Assembly (NCBI GenBank): GCA_021773035.1
Contig: JAJFKU010000073.1
Coordinates: 25,345 to 89,344 of the forward strand
DNA length: 64,000 nt
DNA from: Woeseiaceae bacterium
GTDB lineage: Bacteria > Pseudomonadota > Gammaproteobacteria > Steroidobacterales > Woeseiaceae
Direction: 5' to 3'
This document shows, piece after piece, positions 1 through 8,752 of this stretch. The notes beneath the pieces were generated by a model. It worked only from the letters and a program-made list of their open reading frames with translations, was not told the DNA's origin and did not search any database. Every line of letters starts with the position of its first letter. Position 1 is the first letter of the stretch. The position numbers and the translations under genes were made by a program.

Positions 1-845
1 ATTACAAGAACCGTGGAGGTTCTCGCCACCCGAAACCAGAACTCCGTCTCGTACTTGATCGCATCCAGGTCGTTGCGCTTCAGGTAATCGATATAGCTCA
101 GCAATTCACGCGCCGACAGGCTCAGTGGCTTTGCGAGCGAGCTGCCGAGAAGATCCGAGTTCACCTCGAACGACTCTATGGACCGGGAGGTCGTCAAAAC
201 CTGCACGCCGTCGCGTTCAAACTGTGTCTCACGAAGATTCTCGAGGATCCAGTTGTCGTTCTCGTCGATACCGGAGTTTTCGGCCACTGCAATTGAATCC
301 AGCTGGTCACCGTTAAAGCGGTACATATACAGGTTACCGAATTCGAGCTCGGGGCTGACCCGCTCCAAGTGCAGAAAAGTCGATCCATCTTTGACCCACG
401 CCTCATTGCGGTGACTGTCGTCATCCTGCTGATATCGTGATTCGACACGCATGTTACGTGCATAAAAATCGAGTGGTGGACCGATGAACTCACCCAGAAG
501 GCCGGTCAGAACCAGCAGCACGCCGCCGGAAATCGCGACCATGCCCGCCAGTTCCTTCACGGACAGACCCGCGGAGCGCATGACGATTATTTCGCTGTTG
601 CCGGCCAGCGCACCGAGCCCCAGCAGGGAGCCGATCAGGGTGGCGACCGGCAGCATTTCGAACGCAAGGTTGGGCAGGCGCAGCAGGGTATAAAGAATCG
701 CCTGAGCAGTCTGGTAGTCGCCTTGTGTGTCATCGAGTTCTGCAATGAACTCGAACAAGCCGGCCAGCGCCAGCAACACGACCAGCACCAGCGCCGTGCT
801 GCTCAGTATGGTCCGCATCATGTACTGACTGAGGATTCCGGTCAC
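1..845 (-). CDS. lptG: LPS export permease LptG (partial, C-terminus outside window)
   Basis: Inner-membrane subunit of the LptB2FG transporter that extracts lipopolysaccharide from the inner membrane and passes it to the Lpt bridge. The frame is open from a GTG at 845 to the window edge, giving about 281 residues; roughly 70-80 residues of a usual 350-360 are missing. The GTG overlaps the lptF stop codon (GTGA), typical of translational coupling; an internal ATG pair ten residues on is an alternative. Visible are an N-terminal helix, a second hydrophobic region with LLGLGALAGNSEIIVMRSAG, which matches the LptG coupling-helix region, and the start of the periplasmic beta-jellyroll domain. LptG pairs with LptF encoded just upstream. 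Confidence 0.93.
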   Translation of the reverse strand, partial: MTGILSQYMMRTILSSTALVLVVLLALAGLFEFIAELDDTQGDYQTAQAILYTLLRLPNLAFEMLPVATLIGSLLGLGALAGNSEIIVMRSAGLSVKELAGMVAISGGVLLVLTGLLGEFIGPPLDFYARNMRVESRYQQDDDSHRNEAWVKDGSTFLHLERVSPELEFGNLYMYRFNGDQLDSIAVAENSGIDENDNWILENLRETQFERDGVQVLTTSRSIESFEVNSDLLGSSLAKPLSLSARELLSYIDYLKRNDLDAIKYETEFWFRVARTSTVLV

Positions 846-1939
846 CGGAATATCCTCCGGTGCCAGCCGTTCTGCACGGCGAGCAAACCGAATGCAAACG
901 CCAGCACGAGCCCGTGTACCCACCACAGGCCCAGCGCCGGCGGTATCGTCGACTGCTCAATCCACGCCTTCGCAGCGCTTAACATGTTGAGGTAAATAAT
1001 GAATACCAGCAGCCCCACCGCCAATCGACCGTATCTGCCGGCCCGCGGCTGGCTGCGACTCAGTGGTACGGCCAGAATGGCCAGAATGATGGTCGACAGG
1101 GGCACCCCCAGTCGCCATTGCAGCTCCGCAACGTGCTCCGGCTCGTCCGAGCGAACGAGGTTCATAAGGGTCATGGCACGCGGCTGCAGATCCGGTGCCT
1201 CCAGGCTCGGCAGGCGATAGGGAACGCCGTGCTCGGCAAACTCGATGACTCGAAACTCCGAGGTGCCCGGCACTCCTTCGTAGCGCCGGCCGTTGTGCAG
1301 TACCAGCAGGCGAAAGTTCGGATCGTCCGACTCCACCATCTCGCCAAGCTCGGAGATAACCACTTCGAGCGTACCGTCGTCCCCCACCGCTCTTTGCACG
1401 AAGACGTTCTCCATCTTGCCGTCCGGCGTCACGTGATTGCCGTAGACGACCGCGCGGTCAGGACCAAACGTCGTGAACTGACCCGGCTCTATGCTGGCCA
1501 GGTCGGCCTCCCGACGCGCTTCCGCGCCGATACGCTCGACCGCCGTCAGCGCCTGGGGTCCGCCGGAAATCGATAACCAGGCCACGCCCAGCACCAGCGG
1601 CGTCATCAACCACGTCAGCGGACGGTAAATTCCCGACGGGCCGACGCGACAGGCCATCATGGCCGGTAGTTCGCTGTCGCGATACAAACGTCCCAGCGCG
1701 AGCATAGTGGCAAGAAACAGGCCGATAGGGACAAGAATGGTCAGGTATTGCACAGCGGACAGTCCAATAACGTCAAACGCCGCATTCTTCGGTAATTTAC
1801 CCTTCGCCACGTCACCAAGCACCCGCGCGAACTGGTTGGTCAGAAGGATCAGTAACAGAACCATCGTGACCCCGAGCCAGGTCGTGGCGATTTCGCGAAA
1901 AATGTAACGGTCGAGGATTCGGGTCACGGGTGTCCGCAA
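842..1939 (-). CDS. lptF: LPS export permease LptF
   Basis: Partner of LptG in the LptB2FG ATP-driven LPS extractor. The 365-residue product has three N-terminal membrane helices (about 15-33, 52-75 and 100-120), a periplasmic beta-jellyroll domain of about 150 residues, and three C-terminal helices (about 275-360), the standard LptF/YjgP architecture and length. The segment RLYRDSELPAMMACRVG after the second helix is the conserved cytoplasmic coupling helix. It forms an operon with lptG through a 4-base overlap and is transcribed divergently from pepA; the 94-base gap probably holds both promoters. lptF-lptG divergent from pepA is a common gammaproteobacterial arrangement. Confidence 0.96.
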   Translation of the reverse strand: MRTPVTRILDRYIFREIATTWLGVTMVLLLILLTNQFARVLGDVAKGKLPKNAAFDVIGLSAVQYLTILVPIGLFLATMLALGRLYRDSELPAMMACRVGPSGIYRPLTWLMTPLVLGVAWLSISGGPQALTAVERIGAEARREADLASIEPGQFTTFGPDRAVVYGNHVTPDGKMENVFVQRAVGDDGTLEVVISELGEMVESDDPNFRLLVLHNGRRYEGVPGTSEFRVIEFAEHGVPYRLPSLEAPDLQPRAMTLMNLVRSDEPEHVAELQWRLGVPLSTIILAILAVPLSRSQPRAGRYGRLAVGLLVFIIYLNMLSAAKAWIEQSTIPPALGLWWVHGLVLAFAFGLLAVQNGWHRRIFR

Positions 1940-2033
1940 TGACGTAGCTGTAGGTAGCTGAAACGGTTAGACTACCGCTTTTATTTTGTCCGTGACACCC
2001 CTACAACAAAACACAAAGGTGGCCTAAGGATTC

Positions 2034-3530
2034 ATGAAATATTTTACGACTACGAGCAAAGCGTCTCGCCGCGCCTCCGATTGCGTCATCGTTGGTATCT
2101 ATAATCGCGGCAAACTGGGTATTGGTGCGACCGATATCGATACCGCCAGCAAGGGGCTCGTTCGCAGTCTCATCAAATCGGGCGATATCTCGGCGGAGGC
2201 CGGCAGGGTTGCTGTGTTGCCGGACGTTCCCGGTGTCAAAGCCAAGCGGGTCGCCATCGTCGGTCTTGGCAAATCGGACTCACTCGATGCCATCGTCATG
2301 AGAAAGGCCGTCGCTGCGACGATCAAGGCCCTGGCGGATACCAAAACCCGACAGATTCTGAACACGCTGACGCTCGAGCCAGCCAAGGGGTGTAATCCCT
2401 ACTACCATGCCCGCCACTCTGTCGAGGCGATCGGCGATGCTTTGTACCGTTTCGATCAGATGAAGAGCGGTCGCAAGAAGGCTCCGCTGCCGCTGAGTAC
2501 GATCGGACATTCGATAGCAAAACGCGGTGATGCACGCCAATCCATGCTCGGCGCGGACCATGGTGACGCAATAGCAAATGGCGTGGCTGTCGCCAAAGAC
2601 CTGGGCAACCTGCCGCCTAATGTGTGCACGCCATCCTACCTCGGCCGTGTGGCGAAGAAGCTGTCCAGCGGTAACGGGAAACTGTCAACTCGAATTCTCA
2701 ACGAAGCTGAGATGAAGAAGCTCGGCATGGGGTCGCTGCTATCTGTGACAGCCGGTGCCGTAGAACCGGGTAAGCTGATCATCATGCAATATAAAGGAGC
2801 TGGCAGCGACAAGCCGGTTGTACTCGTCGGCAAGGGCGTCACCTTCGACACCGGCGGCATCTCACTGAAACCCGGTCTCGGCATGGACGAAATGAAATTC
2901 GACATGTGCGGGGCCGCCAGCGTCATAGGTACGATGGCAGCTATCAGTCGGATGAAACTGCCCATCAACCTGACCGTCGTCGTCCCGGCCGTCGAAAACA
3001 TGCCAAGCGGCACGGCCACGCGTCCGGGCGACATTGTAAAGAGCATGTCCGGACAGACCATTGAAGTCCTGAACACCGACGCCGAGGGCCGTTTAATTTT
3101 GTGTGATGCGCTGACCTACGTGAGGCGCTTCAAACCTGCCGCAGTGATCGATGTCGCCACCCTGACCGGCGCCTGCGTCGTTGCCCTCGGGCATCATCGT
3201 TGCGCTATTTACGCCAATGATGACAAGCTGCAGGCCGAGTTATTCACGGCCGGTGACAACTCCGAAGACATCGGCTGGCCAATGCCGATGGGAGAGCAGT
3301 ATGCCGCACAGCTAAAAAGCAACTTCGCTGACATAGCCAACATCGGTGGCCCCGGCGGCGGATCGGTTACCGCCGCCTGCTTCCTCGGCAAGTTCACGGA
3401 TGGCATGAGCTGGGCTCACCTCGACATCGCCGGAGTCGCCTGGAAATCCGGAGCACAAAAGGGCGGCACCGGCCGGCCTGTTCCGATGCTGTCCGAATTC
3501 CTGTTGTCGCGAGCCGGCGCCCTGCCCTGA
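2034..3530 (+). CDS. pepA: Leucyl aminopeptidase PepA (M17)
   Basis: Cytosolic hexameric dizinc aminopeptidase that removes N-terminal Leu and other residues from peptides; in some gammaproteobacteria PepA also binds DNA. The 498-residue length matches E. coli PepA (503). The C-terminal catalytic domain carries the metal and catalytic residues: K267 and D272 in GKGVTFDTGG, a following Asp in the DMCGAAS segment, and D349/E351/R353 in NTDAEGRL. An AAGGA ribosome site lies 5 bases before the ATG. holC follows after 8 bases and valS overlaps holC, the classic pepA-holC-valS operon. A second, more divergent M17 gene lies at 51690. Confidence 0.96.
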   Translation: MKYFTTTSKASRRASDCVIVGIYNRGKLGIGATDIDTASKGLVRSLIKSGDISAEAGRVAVLPDVPGVKAKRVAIVGLGKSDSLDAIVMRKAVAATIKALADTKTRQILNTLTLEPAKGCNPYYHARHSVEAIGDALYRFDQMKSGRKKAPLPLSTIGHSIAKRGDARQSMLGADHGDAIANGVAVAKDLGNLPPNVCTPSYLGRVAKKLSSGNGKLSTRILNEAEMKKLGMGSLLSVTAGAVEPGKLIIMQYKGAGSDKPVVLVGKGVTFDTGGISLKPGLGMDEMKFDMCGAASVIGTMAAISRMKLPINLTVVVPAVENMPSGTATRPGDIVKSMSGQTIEVLNTDAEGRLILCDALTYVRRFKPAAVIDVATLTGACVVALGHHRCAIYANDDKLQAELFTAGDNSEDIGWPMPMGEQYAAQLKSNFADIANIGGPGGGSVTAACFLGKFTDGMSWAHLDIAGVAWKSGAQKGGTGRPVPMLSEFLLSRAGALP

Positions 3531-3538
3531 CCGGACTC

Positions 3539-3958
3539 ATGGCCCAAGTCGACTTCTACATTCTCGACCGCAGCGACGAACGCGCACGAGAGGTGTTCGC
3601 CTGCAAGCTTGCCGAGAAAGCGTGGCGGCTGGAGAATACGATTCACATTCATACGATGACATCGGGCGATGCACAACGCCTCGATGAACTGCTTTGGACG
3701 TTTCGTGACGGCAGCTTCGTCCCCCACGAAATGCTGGGTAGCGCTAACGAGGCACCGATCACTATCGGTTTCGGAGCCGCAGAAGTCGAGTCACGCGACT
3801 TGTTGATTACGCTGTGTGATGACGTGCTGCCCTTCTCCGGCGCTTTCCCCCGGGTCGCCGAACTTGTAATCTCCGAGGAAAACTGTCGCCAAAAAAGCCG
3901 GCTTCGATACGCCGCCTACCGTGACCAGGGTCACAAGCTGGAAACACATAAGATCTAA
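3539..3958 (+). CDS. holC: DNA polymerase III subunit chi
   Basis: Chi subunit of the polymerase III clamp loader; in E. coli it binds psi (HolD) and the C-terminal tail of single-strand binding protein, tethering the replisome to SSB-coated lagging strand. The product is 139 residues, close to E. coli HolC (147), with the family opening (VDFYILDRSDERAREVFACK) and the central RLDELLWTFRDGSFVPHE segment. It sits between pepA and valS as in E. coli; its TAA overlaps the valS ATG by one base. The assignment rests on sequence and strong synteny. Confidence 0.93.
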   Translation: MAQVDFYILDRSDERAREVFACKLAEKAWRLENTIHIHTMTSGDAQRLDELLWTFRDGSFVPHEMLGSANEAPITIGFGAAEVESRDLLITLCDDVLPFSGAFPRVAELVISEENCRQKSRLRYAAYRDQGHKLETHKI

Positions 3959-6708
3959 TGGACAAGTCCTACCAACCGAAAGCTATCGAACAGCGGATCT
4001 ACGAACACTGGGAAGCGCAGGATTACTTCGCTCCCAGCGGCGACGGCAAACCGTACTGCATAGTGATTCCGCCACCGAACGTCACCGGCACCCTGCACAT
4101 GGGGCATGCCTTCCAGAACACCATCATGGATGCGCTGACCCGCTACCATCGCATGAAAGGAGAACGTGCGTTATGGCAGCCCGGCATGGACCATGCCGGT
4201 ATAGCGACACAGATGGTGGTTGAGAGACTGCTAAATGCCGAAGGCAAATCCAAGCGCGATCTCGGCCGCGAGAAATTCGTCGAACGCGTCTGGTCGTGGA
4301 AAGAAGAATCCGGCGGGCAGATCGCCAGGCAGACTCGCAGATTGGGCGCATCCGTTGACTGGAGCCGTGACCGCTTCACGATGGACGATGGATTGTCGGA
4401 AGCTGTTCGAAGAGTATTCGTGCAGCTACACGACGAGGGCCTCATCTATCGTGGCAAGCGTCTCGTCAACTGGGACCCGGTACTGCACACGGCGCTATCC
4501 GACCTCGAGGTTTTGTCAGCGGACGAAGACGGCCATCTGTGGAATTTCCGCTATCCACTGGCGTCCGGCGACGGTTATCTCGTTGTAGCGACCACTCGAC
4601 CGGAGACGATGCTGGGCGACAGCGCCGTTGCCGTACACCCCAAAGATGAACGATACAAACATCTCGTCGGCCAGGAAATCATCCTGCCGATCGTTGGACG
4701 CCGCATTCCGATCATTGCTGATGACTACGTCGATCCGGAGTTCGGCAGCGGTTGCGTAAAGATAACGCCGGCACACGACTTTAACGACTATGACATTGGC
4801 AAGCGTCACAACCTGCCGATGCATAATGTTTTTACCGATGACGCTGCGATCAACGAAGCTGCCCCCGAGGCCTATTGCGGTATGGATCGGTTCGACGCGC
4901 GCAAAGCTATTGTCGCCGAGTTCAAACGACTGGGCCTGCTGGACAAGATTGAGGACTACACGGTCAAGATTCCTCGCGGTGACCGCAGCAACGCAGTCAT
5001 CGAACCTTATCTGACCGATCAGTGGTACGTAAAAATCGAACCGCTGGCAAAACCGGCGATCGAGGCGGTTGAAAGCGGTCGCATCCGGTTCGTTCCGGAA
5101 AACTGGTCGAAGACCTACTACGACTGGATGTACAACATCCAGGACTGGTGCATCAGCCGGCAACTTTGGTGGGGACATCGGATTCCGGCCTGGTACGACG
5201 ACGACGGCAACATCTATGTCGGTCACAACGAGGCCGAAGTACGCGAGAAAAACCAGCTTGGCGATGTCGCTCTGCGACAGGACGATGACGTACTCGACAC
5301 CTGGTTTTCCTCAGCCCTGTGGCCGTTCAGCACCATGGGCTGGCCGGAAAAAACCGAGGCGCTGAAAGAGTTCTATCCGGGCAACGTTCTGGTTACCGGC
5401 TTCGACATCATCTTCTTCTGGGTCGCGCGCATGATCATGTTCGGACTGAAGTTCATGGACGACGTGCCATTTCACGAGGTATATATTCACGGCCTGATTC
5501 GGGATCAGGACGGCCAGAAGATGTCGAAAACCAAAGGCAATGTTCTGGATCCGATCGACCTTATCGACGGTATTGACCTTGAGTCACTCGTCGAAAAACG
5601 CACCAGCGGCATGATGCAGCAACATCTGATACCGAAGATAGAGAAAGCAACACGTAAGCACTTTCCCGAGGGTATCGACCAGTATGGTACCGACGCACTG
5701 CGGCTCACTTTCGCGGCGCTGGCGACGACAGGCCGCGACATCCGCTTCGACCTGGGGCGCATTGAGGGTTATAAGAACTTTTGCAACAAGCTCTGGAACG
5801 CCGCCCGCTACGTCCTGATGAACACAGAGACCCTGGACGATGGCGACGCAGAATTCAGCTCAGCCGACAGATGGATACGCGCCCGACTCGATCAAACCAC
5901 CGCCGAACTACACCAGCATTTTGCGAATTATCGTCTGGACCTGGCAGTACAGTCGATCTACGAGTTCACCTGGCACGAATTCTGCGACTGGTACCTCGAA
6001 TTATCGAAACCCATACTGCAGTCCGACGATGTTTCCGCCGCTATGCAACGCGGCACTCGACGAACACTGATCGAGGTGCTGGAGTCCACCCTGCGGCTTC
6101 TGCACCCGCTGATGCCGTTCGTCACCGAGGAAATCTGGCAAAGCGTCGCACCGCGGGCGGGCATCGACGGCGAAACCATCATGTTGCGCAGCTACCCGGA
6201 AGTATCCGGCAGCAGCGACGATGGCGCTATCGCCGATATCGAATGGGTCCAGCAGTTCATCCTCGGAATACGGCAAATCCGCGGAGAGATGGATATCTCT
6301 CCAGGTAAACCGCTGCCGGTAATCCTGCAGGACGCGAGCATCGCGGATCGACAGCGGGTACAGGATCAAGCCATGTTATTACGACGTGTCGGACGCGTGG
6401 AATCGATCACTTTGTTACCCGATGGCGAGCAGCCACCGGCAGCAGCGACAGCACTGCTGGGCGATCTACGCCTGCTGGTGCCGATGAAAGGACTTATCGA
6501 CATAGACGCGGAGCGGTCACGGCTCACGAAGCAGCTGGACAAGGTCAAAACCGAGCTGCAACGCAGCAACGCCAAACTCGACAACGATAAATTTGTGAAC
6601 AATGCACCTCCGGAAGTGGTCACACAGGAACGAGAGCGGGTTGCCGAGTTCGAGAGAACCATCGCTCAATTGCACGAGCAACTCGAGCAATTGAACGAGC
6701 TGGAGTGA
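3958..6708 (+). CDS. valS: Valyl-tRNA synthetase
   Basis: Class I synthetase charging tRNA-Val, with an editing domain against mischarged Thr. The 916-residue protein shows the HIGH-type motif PPNVTGTLHMGHA (HMGH at 47-50), the CP1 editing insertion (about 190-340), the KMSKS-type motif KMSKT near 521, an anticodon-binding domain, and a C-terminal coiled coil (about 850-916) rich in Leu, Glu, Lys and Gln that contacts the tRNA elbow. Length is slightly below E. coli ValS (951). Start overlaps the holC stop. There is no clear terminator before the moxR gene 96 bases downstream. Confidence 0.97.
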   Translation: MDKSYQPKAIEQRIYEHWEAQDYFAPSGDGKPYCIVIPPPNVTGTLHMGHAFQNTIMDALTRYHRMKGERALWQPGMDHAGIATQMVVERLLNAEGKSKRDLGREKFVERVWSWKEESGGQIARQTRRLGASVDWSRDRFTMDDGLSEAVRRVFVQLHDEGLIYRGKRLVNWDPVLHTALSDLEVLSADEDGHLWNFRYPLASGDGYLVVATTRPETMLGDSAVAVHPKDERYKHLVGQEIILPIVGRRIPIIADDYVDPEFGSGCVKITPAHDFNDYDIGKRHNLPMHNVFTDDAAINEAAPEAYCGMDRFDARKAIVAEFKRLGLLDKIEDYTVKIPRGDRSNAVIEPYLTDQWYVKIEPLAKPAIEAVESGRIRFVPENWSKTYYDWMYNIQDWCISRQLWWGHRIPAWYDDDGNIYVGHNEAEVREKNQLGDVALRQDDDVLDTWFSSALWPFSTMGWPEKTEALKEFYPGNVLVTGFDIIFFWVARMIMFGLKFMDDVPFHEVYIHGLIRDQDGQKMSKTKGNVLDPIDLIDGIDLESLVEKRTSGMMQQHLIPKIEKATRKHFPEGIDQYGTDALRLTFAALATTGRDIRFDLGRIEGYKNFCNKLWNAARYVLMNTETLDDGDAEFSSADRWIRARLDQTTAELHQHFANYRLDLAVQSIYEFTWHEFCDWYLELSKPILQSDDVSAAMQRGTRRTLIEVLESTLRLLHPLMPFVTEEIWQSVAPRAGIDGETIMLRSYPEVSGSSDDGAIADIEWVQQFILGIRQIRGEMDISPGKPLPVILQDASIADRQRVQDQAMLLRRVGRVESITLLPDGEQPPAAATALLGDLRLLVPMKGLIDIDAERSRLTKQLDKVKTELQRSNAKLDNDKFVNNAPPEVVTQERERVAEFERTIAQLHEQLEQLNELE

Positions 6709-6725
6709 TACGGATCGTTTTCTGA

Positions 6726-6759
6726 GCACTGCATCACAGTCTTGCCGCTGCTGCAGTGC
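6726..6759. other. Hairpin between valS and the MoxR gene
   Basis: Perfect 8-base inverted repeat (GCACTGCA / TGCAGTGC) with an 18-base loop. It has no T tract on either side, so it is not a typical intrinsic terminator; it may be an mRNA structure at the operon border. No other signal was recognised in this gap. Confidence 0.35.
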
Positions 6760-6804
6760 AAATGAATCGCGTATCGGTAACGATATCGCCTGGAGGACTA
6801 TCGT

Positions 6805-7770
6805 ATGCAGCGCGGCAACACACTGGAACAGCTTCCGACAAGCGTCGATGCACAGCGCAACGCTGTAAAAAACGCTCAGGAAGTACTTGGGCAAATTATC
6901 CTTGGCAAGGATAAGCAGATTTCTCTGGCGCTTTCCTGCCTGCTAGCTCGTGGTCATCTCCTGATCGAGGATCTGCCCGGTCTCGGTAAAACAATGCTGG
7001 CGCAGTCGTTGGCGAAAGCGCTGGGACTAACGTTTCGGCGCATTCAGTTTACCAGCGACCTGTTGCCCGCGGACATCATCGGCGTTTCGATTTTCCGCCA
7101 AAACAGCGGTGACTTCGAGTTTCAGCCGGGCCCGGTGTTCTCGCAGCTGATTCTCGCCGACGAAGTGAATCGTGCAACGCCCAAAGCGCAGAGTGCGTTG
7201 CTCGAGGCGATGGAGGAGCACCAGGTCTCTGTCGACGGACAAACACGACCGTTGCCAACACCATTCTTCGTCGTCGCAACGCAAAACCCCGGCGATCAGA
7301 TCGGCACATTCCCACTACCGGAATCGCAGCTTGATCGGTTTTTGATGCGAGTCGCCATCGGCTATCCCAACGAAGCCAGCGAGCGCGAACTCATTGTCGG
7401 AGATGACCGACGGCTGATGCTTGACGACCTTGAGCCGGTTGCCGGTGCCGAAACGCTGCTTGAACTACAAAAGTCAGTACAAAAACAAAACGTCAGCGAC
7501 CCGCTGATCGACTACGTTCAGGCCCTGGTCCGCTTTACCCGGGAATCGGCCGACATAGAAATCGGTATTTCGCCCCGCGGCGCGCAGGCACTGGTAGCAG
7601 CGGCAAAAGCCAGGTCTTTCATTGAGAGCCACTCCGGAGTCTATCCTGACGACATTCAGGCAGTATTCCCGTCTGTCGCCGGACACCGCCTGAAACCGGC
7701 TGGCGACACCCGTTTTCGCAGTCCGTCTGAACTCTGTCAGCATGTCCTCGATTCAGTGGCAATTCCTTAA
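6805..7770 (+). CDS. MoxR-family AAA+ ATPase
   Basis: AAA+ chaperone-like ATPase of the MoxR/RavA branch. Walker A is DLPGLGKTML (G59-T63), Walker B is LILADEVNRA (D119-E120), followed by a sensor ATQNP motif; the C-terminal lid ends at residue 321, normal for the family (about 320). A GGAGG site lies 8 bases before the ATG. It begins a three-gene operon with a DUF58 protein (29-base overlap) and a transglutaminase protein; this MoxR-DUF58-transglutaminase set is widespread and thought to act in maturation of envelope proteins, although the substrate is unknown. No VWA-domain genes follow, unlike the larger MoxR clusters. Confidence 0.9.
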   Translation: MQRGNTLEQLPTSVDAQRNAVKNAQEVLGQIILGKDKQISLALSCLLARGHLLIEDLPGLGKTMLAQSLAKALGLTFRRIQFTSDLLPADIIGVSIFRQNSGDFEFQPGPVFSQLILADEVNRATPKAQSALLEAMEEHQVSVDGQTRPLPTPFFVVATQNPGDQIGTFPLPESQLDRFLMRVAIGYPNEASERELIVGDDRRLMLDDLEPVAGAETLLELQKSVQKQNVSDPLIDYVQALVRFTRESADIEIGISPRGAQALVAAAKARSFIESHSGVYPDDIQAVFPSVAGHRLKPAGDTRFRSPSELCQHVLDSVAIP

Positions 7771-8752
7771 CCCGAGACGATTGTTCGGCGGCATTCGCCA
7801 ACGCGCGACGGCGCGCGTTGGTCGATGGGCGCGAAAACGCCAGGGCGGCGACACGGCAACGACCAGCCTGGGCCCGGGCCGCGTCTACATCCTGCCCACC
7901 GGCGTCGGCCTTGTTTTCGGGCTGATGGCATTCGCCATGTTGCTGGGCTCGATGAATTACAACAACAACCTGTCGTTCGTGTTGACTTTCCTCTTGATCG
8001 GCGTTGGTTTTGTCGCGATGCACCAGTGCCAGCGCAACCTGGTTGGCCTCGAGTTGAGTTTCGCGGGGACCGACCCGGTCTTCAGCGGACAGACTATTCG
8101 CTTCCGGATCGCAATAAGCAACCGGTCCCGAAGCGCCCGGTTCGGTATTCGTCTCTATCATGACGAGGCGCAAAGCGATATTCACGACCTGCAACCCGGC
8201 GAGAGCCGGGTTTTCACACTGCCGGTTGCCACTCACAGCCGAGGCTGGGTACGACTTGATCGTTTCGGAGTACGAACGCTGTTTCCTTTCGAGTTGTTTC
8301 GTTCCTGGGCGTGGCTGCACATGGATCTGCGCGGCCTCGTCTACCCGGAGCCAAGTGCGCAGGCTCCGGAGCCACCACCGACGCGCGTGGCGCACGGTCA
8401 TCGGCAGCACGATGCTCGTGGCGAGGAGGATTTCGCGGGTTTGCGCAGGTTCAACGACGGTGACTCACCTCGCCACGTTGCGTGGAAGGCGTATGCACGC
8501 GGCGGCCAGTTGTTGTCGAAACAGTTCGCCGGCGCAGATACCAGCAGCCAGTGGTTCGATTTTGACGAAGTTCCGTCAGCTGACGTCGAAGAAAGGCTGT
8601 CAATCCTCACTAACTGGATCGTCAGTACAGACCGTAGTCTGACAGACTACGGTCTGCGAATTCCCGGTGCCGAATTCCCACCCGCCCATGGCGACGCGCA
8701 CCGACGACGATGCCTCGAAGCGCTGGCGCTGTTTGGCACGGGGCCGTCGTGA
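7742..8752 (+). CDS. DUF58 domain membrane protein
   Basis: Membrane-anchored protein of 336 residues. After a basic N-terminus there are two hydrophobic helices (about 50-90), then an extracytoplasmic-type beta region, and the DUF58 core with the signature GEEDFAGLRRFNDGDSPR about 100 residues before the end. DUF58 proteins are partners of MoxR ATPases; their biochemical role is not settled. The start lies inside the moxR reading frame and the stop overlaps the next gene by the GTGA arrangement, so the three products are probably made together. Confidence 0.88.
   Translation: MSSIQWQFLNPRRLFGGIRQRATARVGRWARKRQGGDTATTSLGPGRVYILPTGVGLVFGLMAFAMLLGSMNYNNNLSFVLTFLLIGVGFVAMHQCQRNLVGLELSFAGTDPVFSGQTIRFRIAISNRSRSARFGIRLYHDEAQSDIHDLQPGESRVFTLPVATHSRGWVRLDRFGVRTLFPFELFRSWAWLHMDLRGLVYPEPSAQAPEPPPTRVAHGHRQHDARGEEDFAGLRRFNDGDSPRHVAWKAYARGGQLLSKQFAGADTSSQWFDFDEVPSADVEERLSILTNWIVSTDRSLTDYGLRIPGAEFPPAHGDAHRRRCLEALALFGTGPS

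Noticed and set aside
4516..5226. 236-residue open frame on the minus strand
   Set aside because: Antisense to valS, which has all its motifs; no homology seen.
6726..6759. Terminator of valS
   Set aside because: The 8-pair stem has a long loop and no following T tract.
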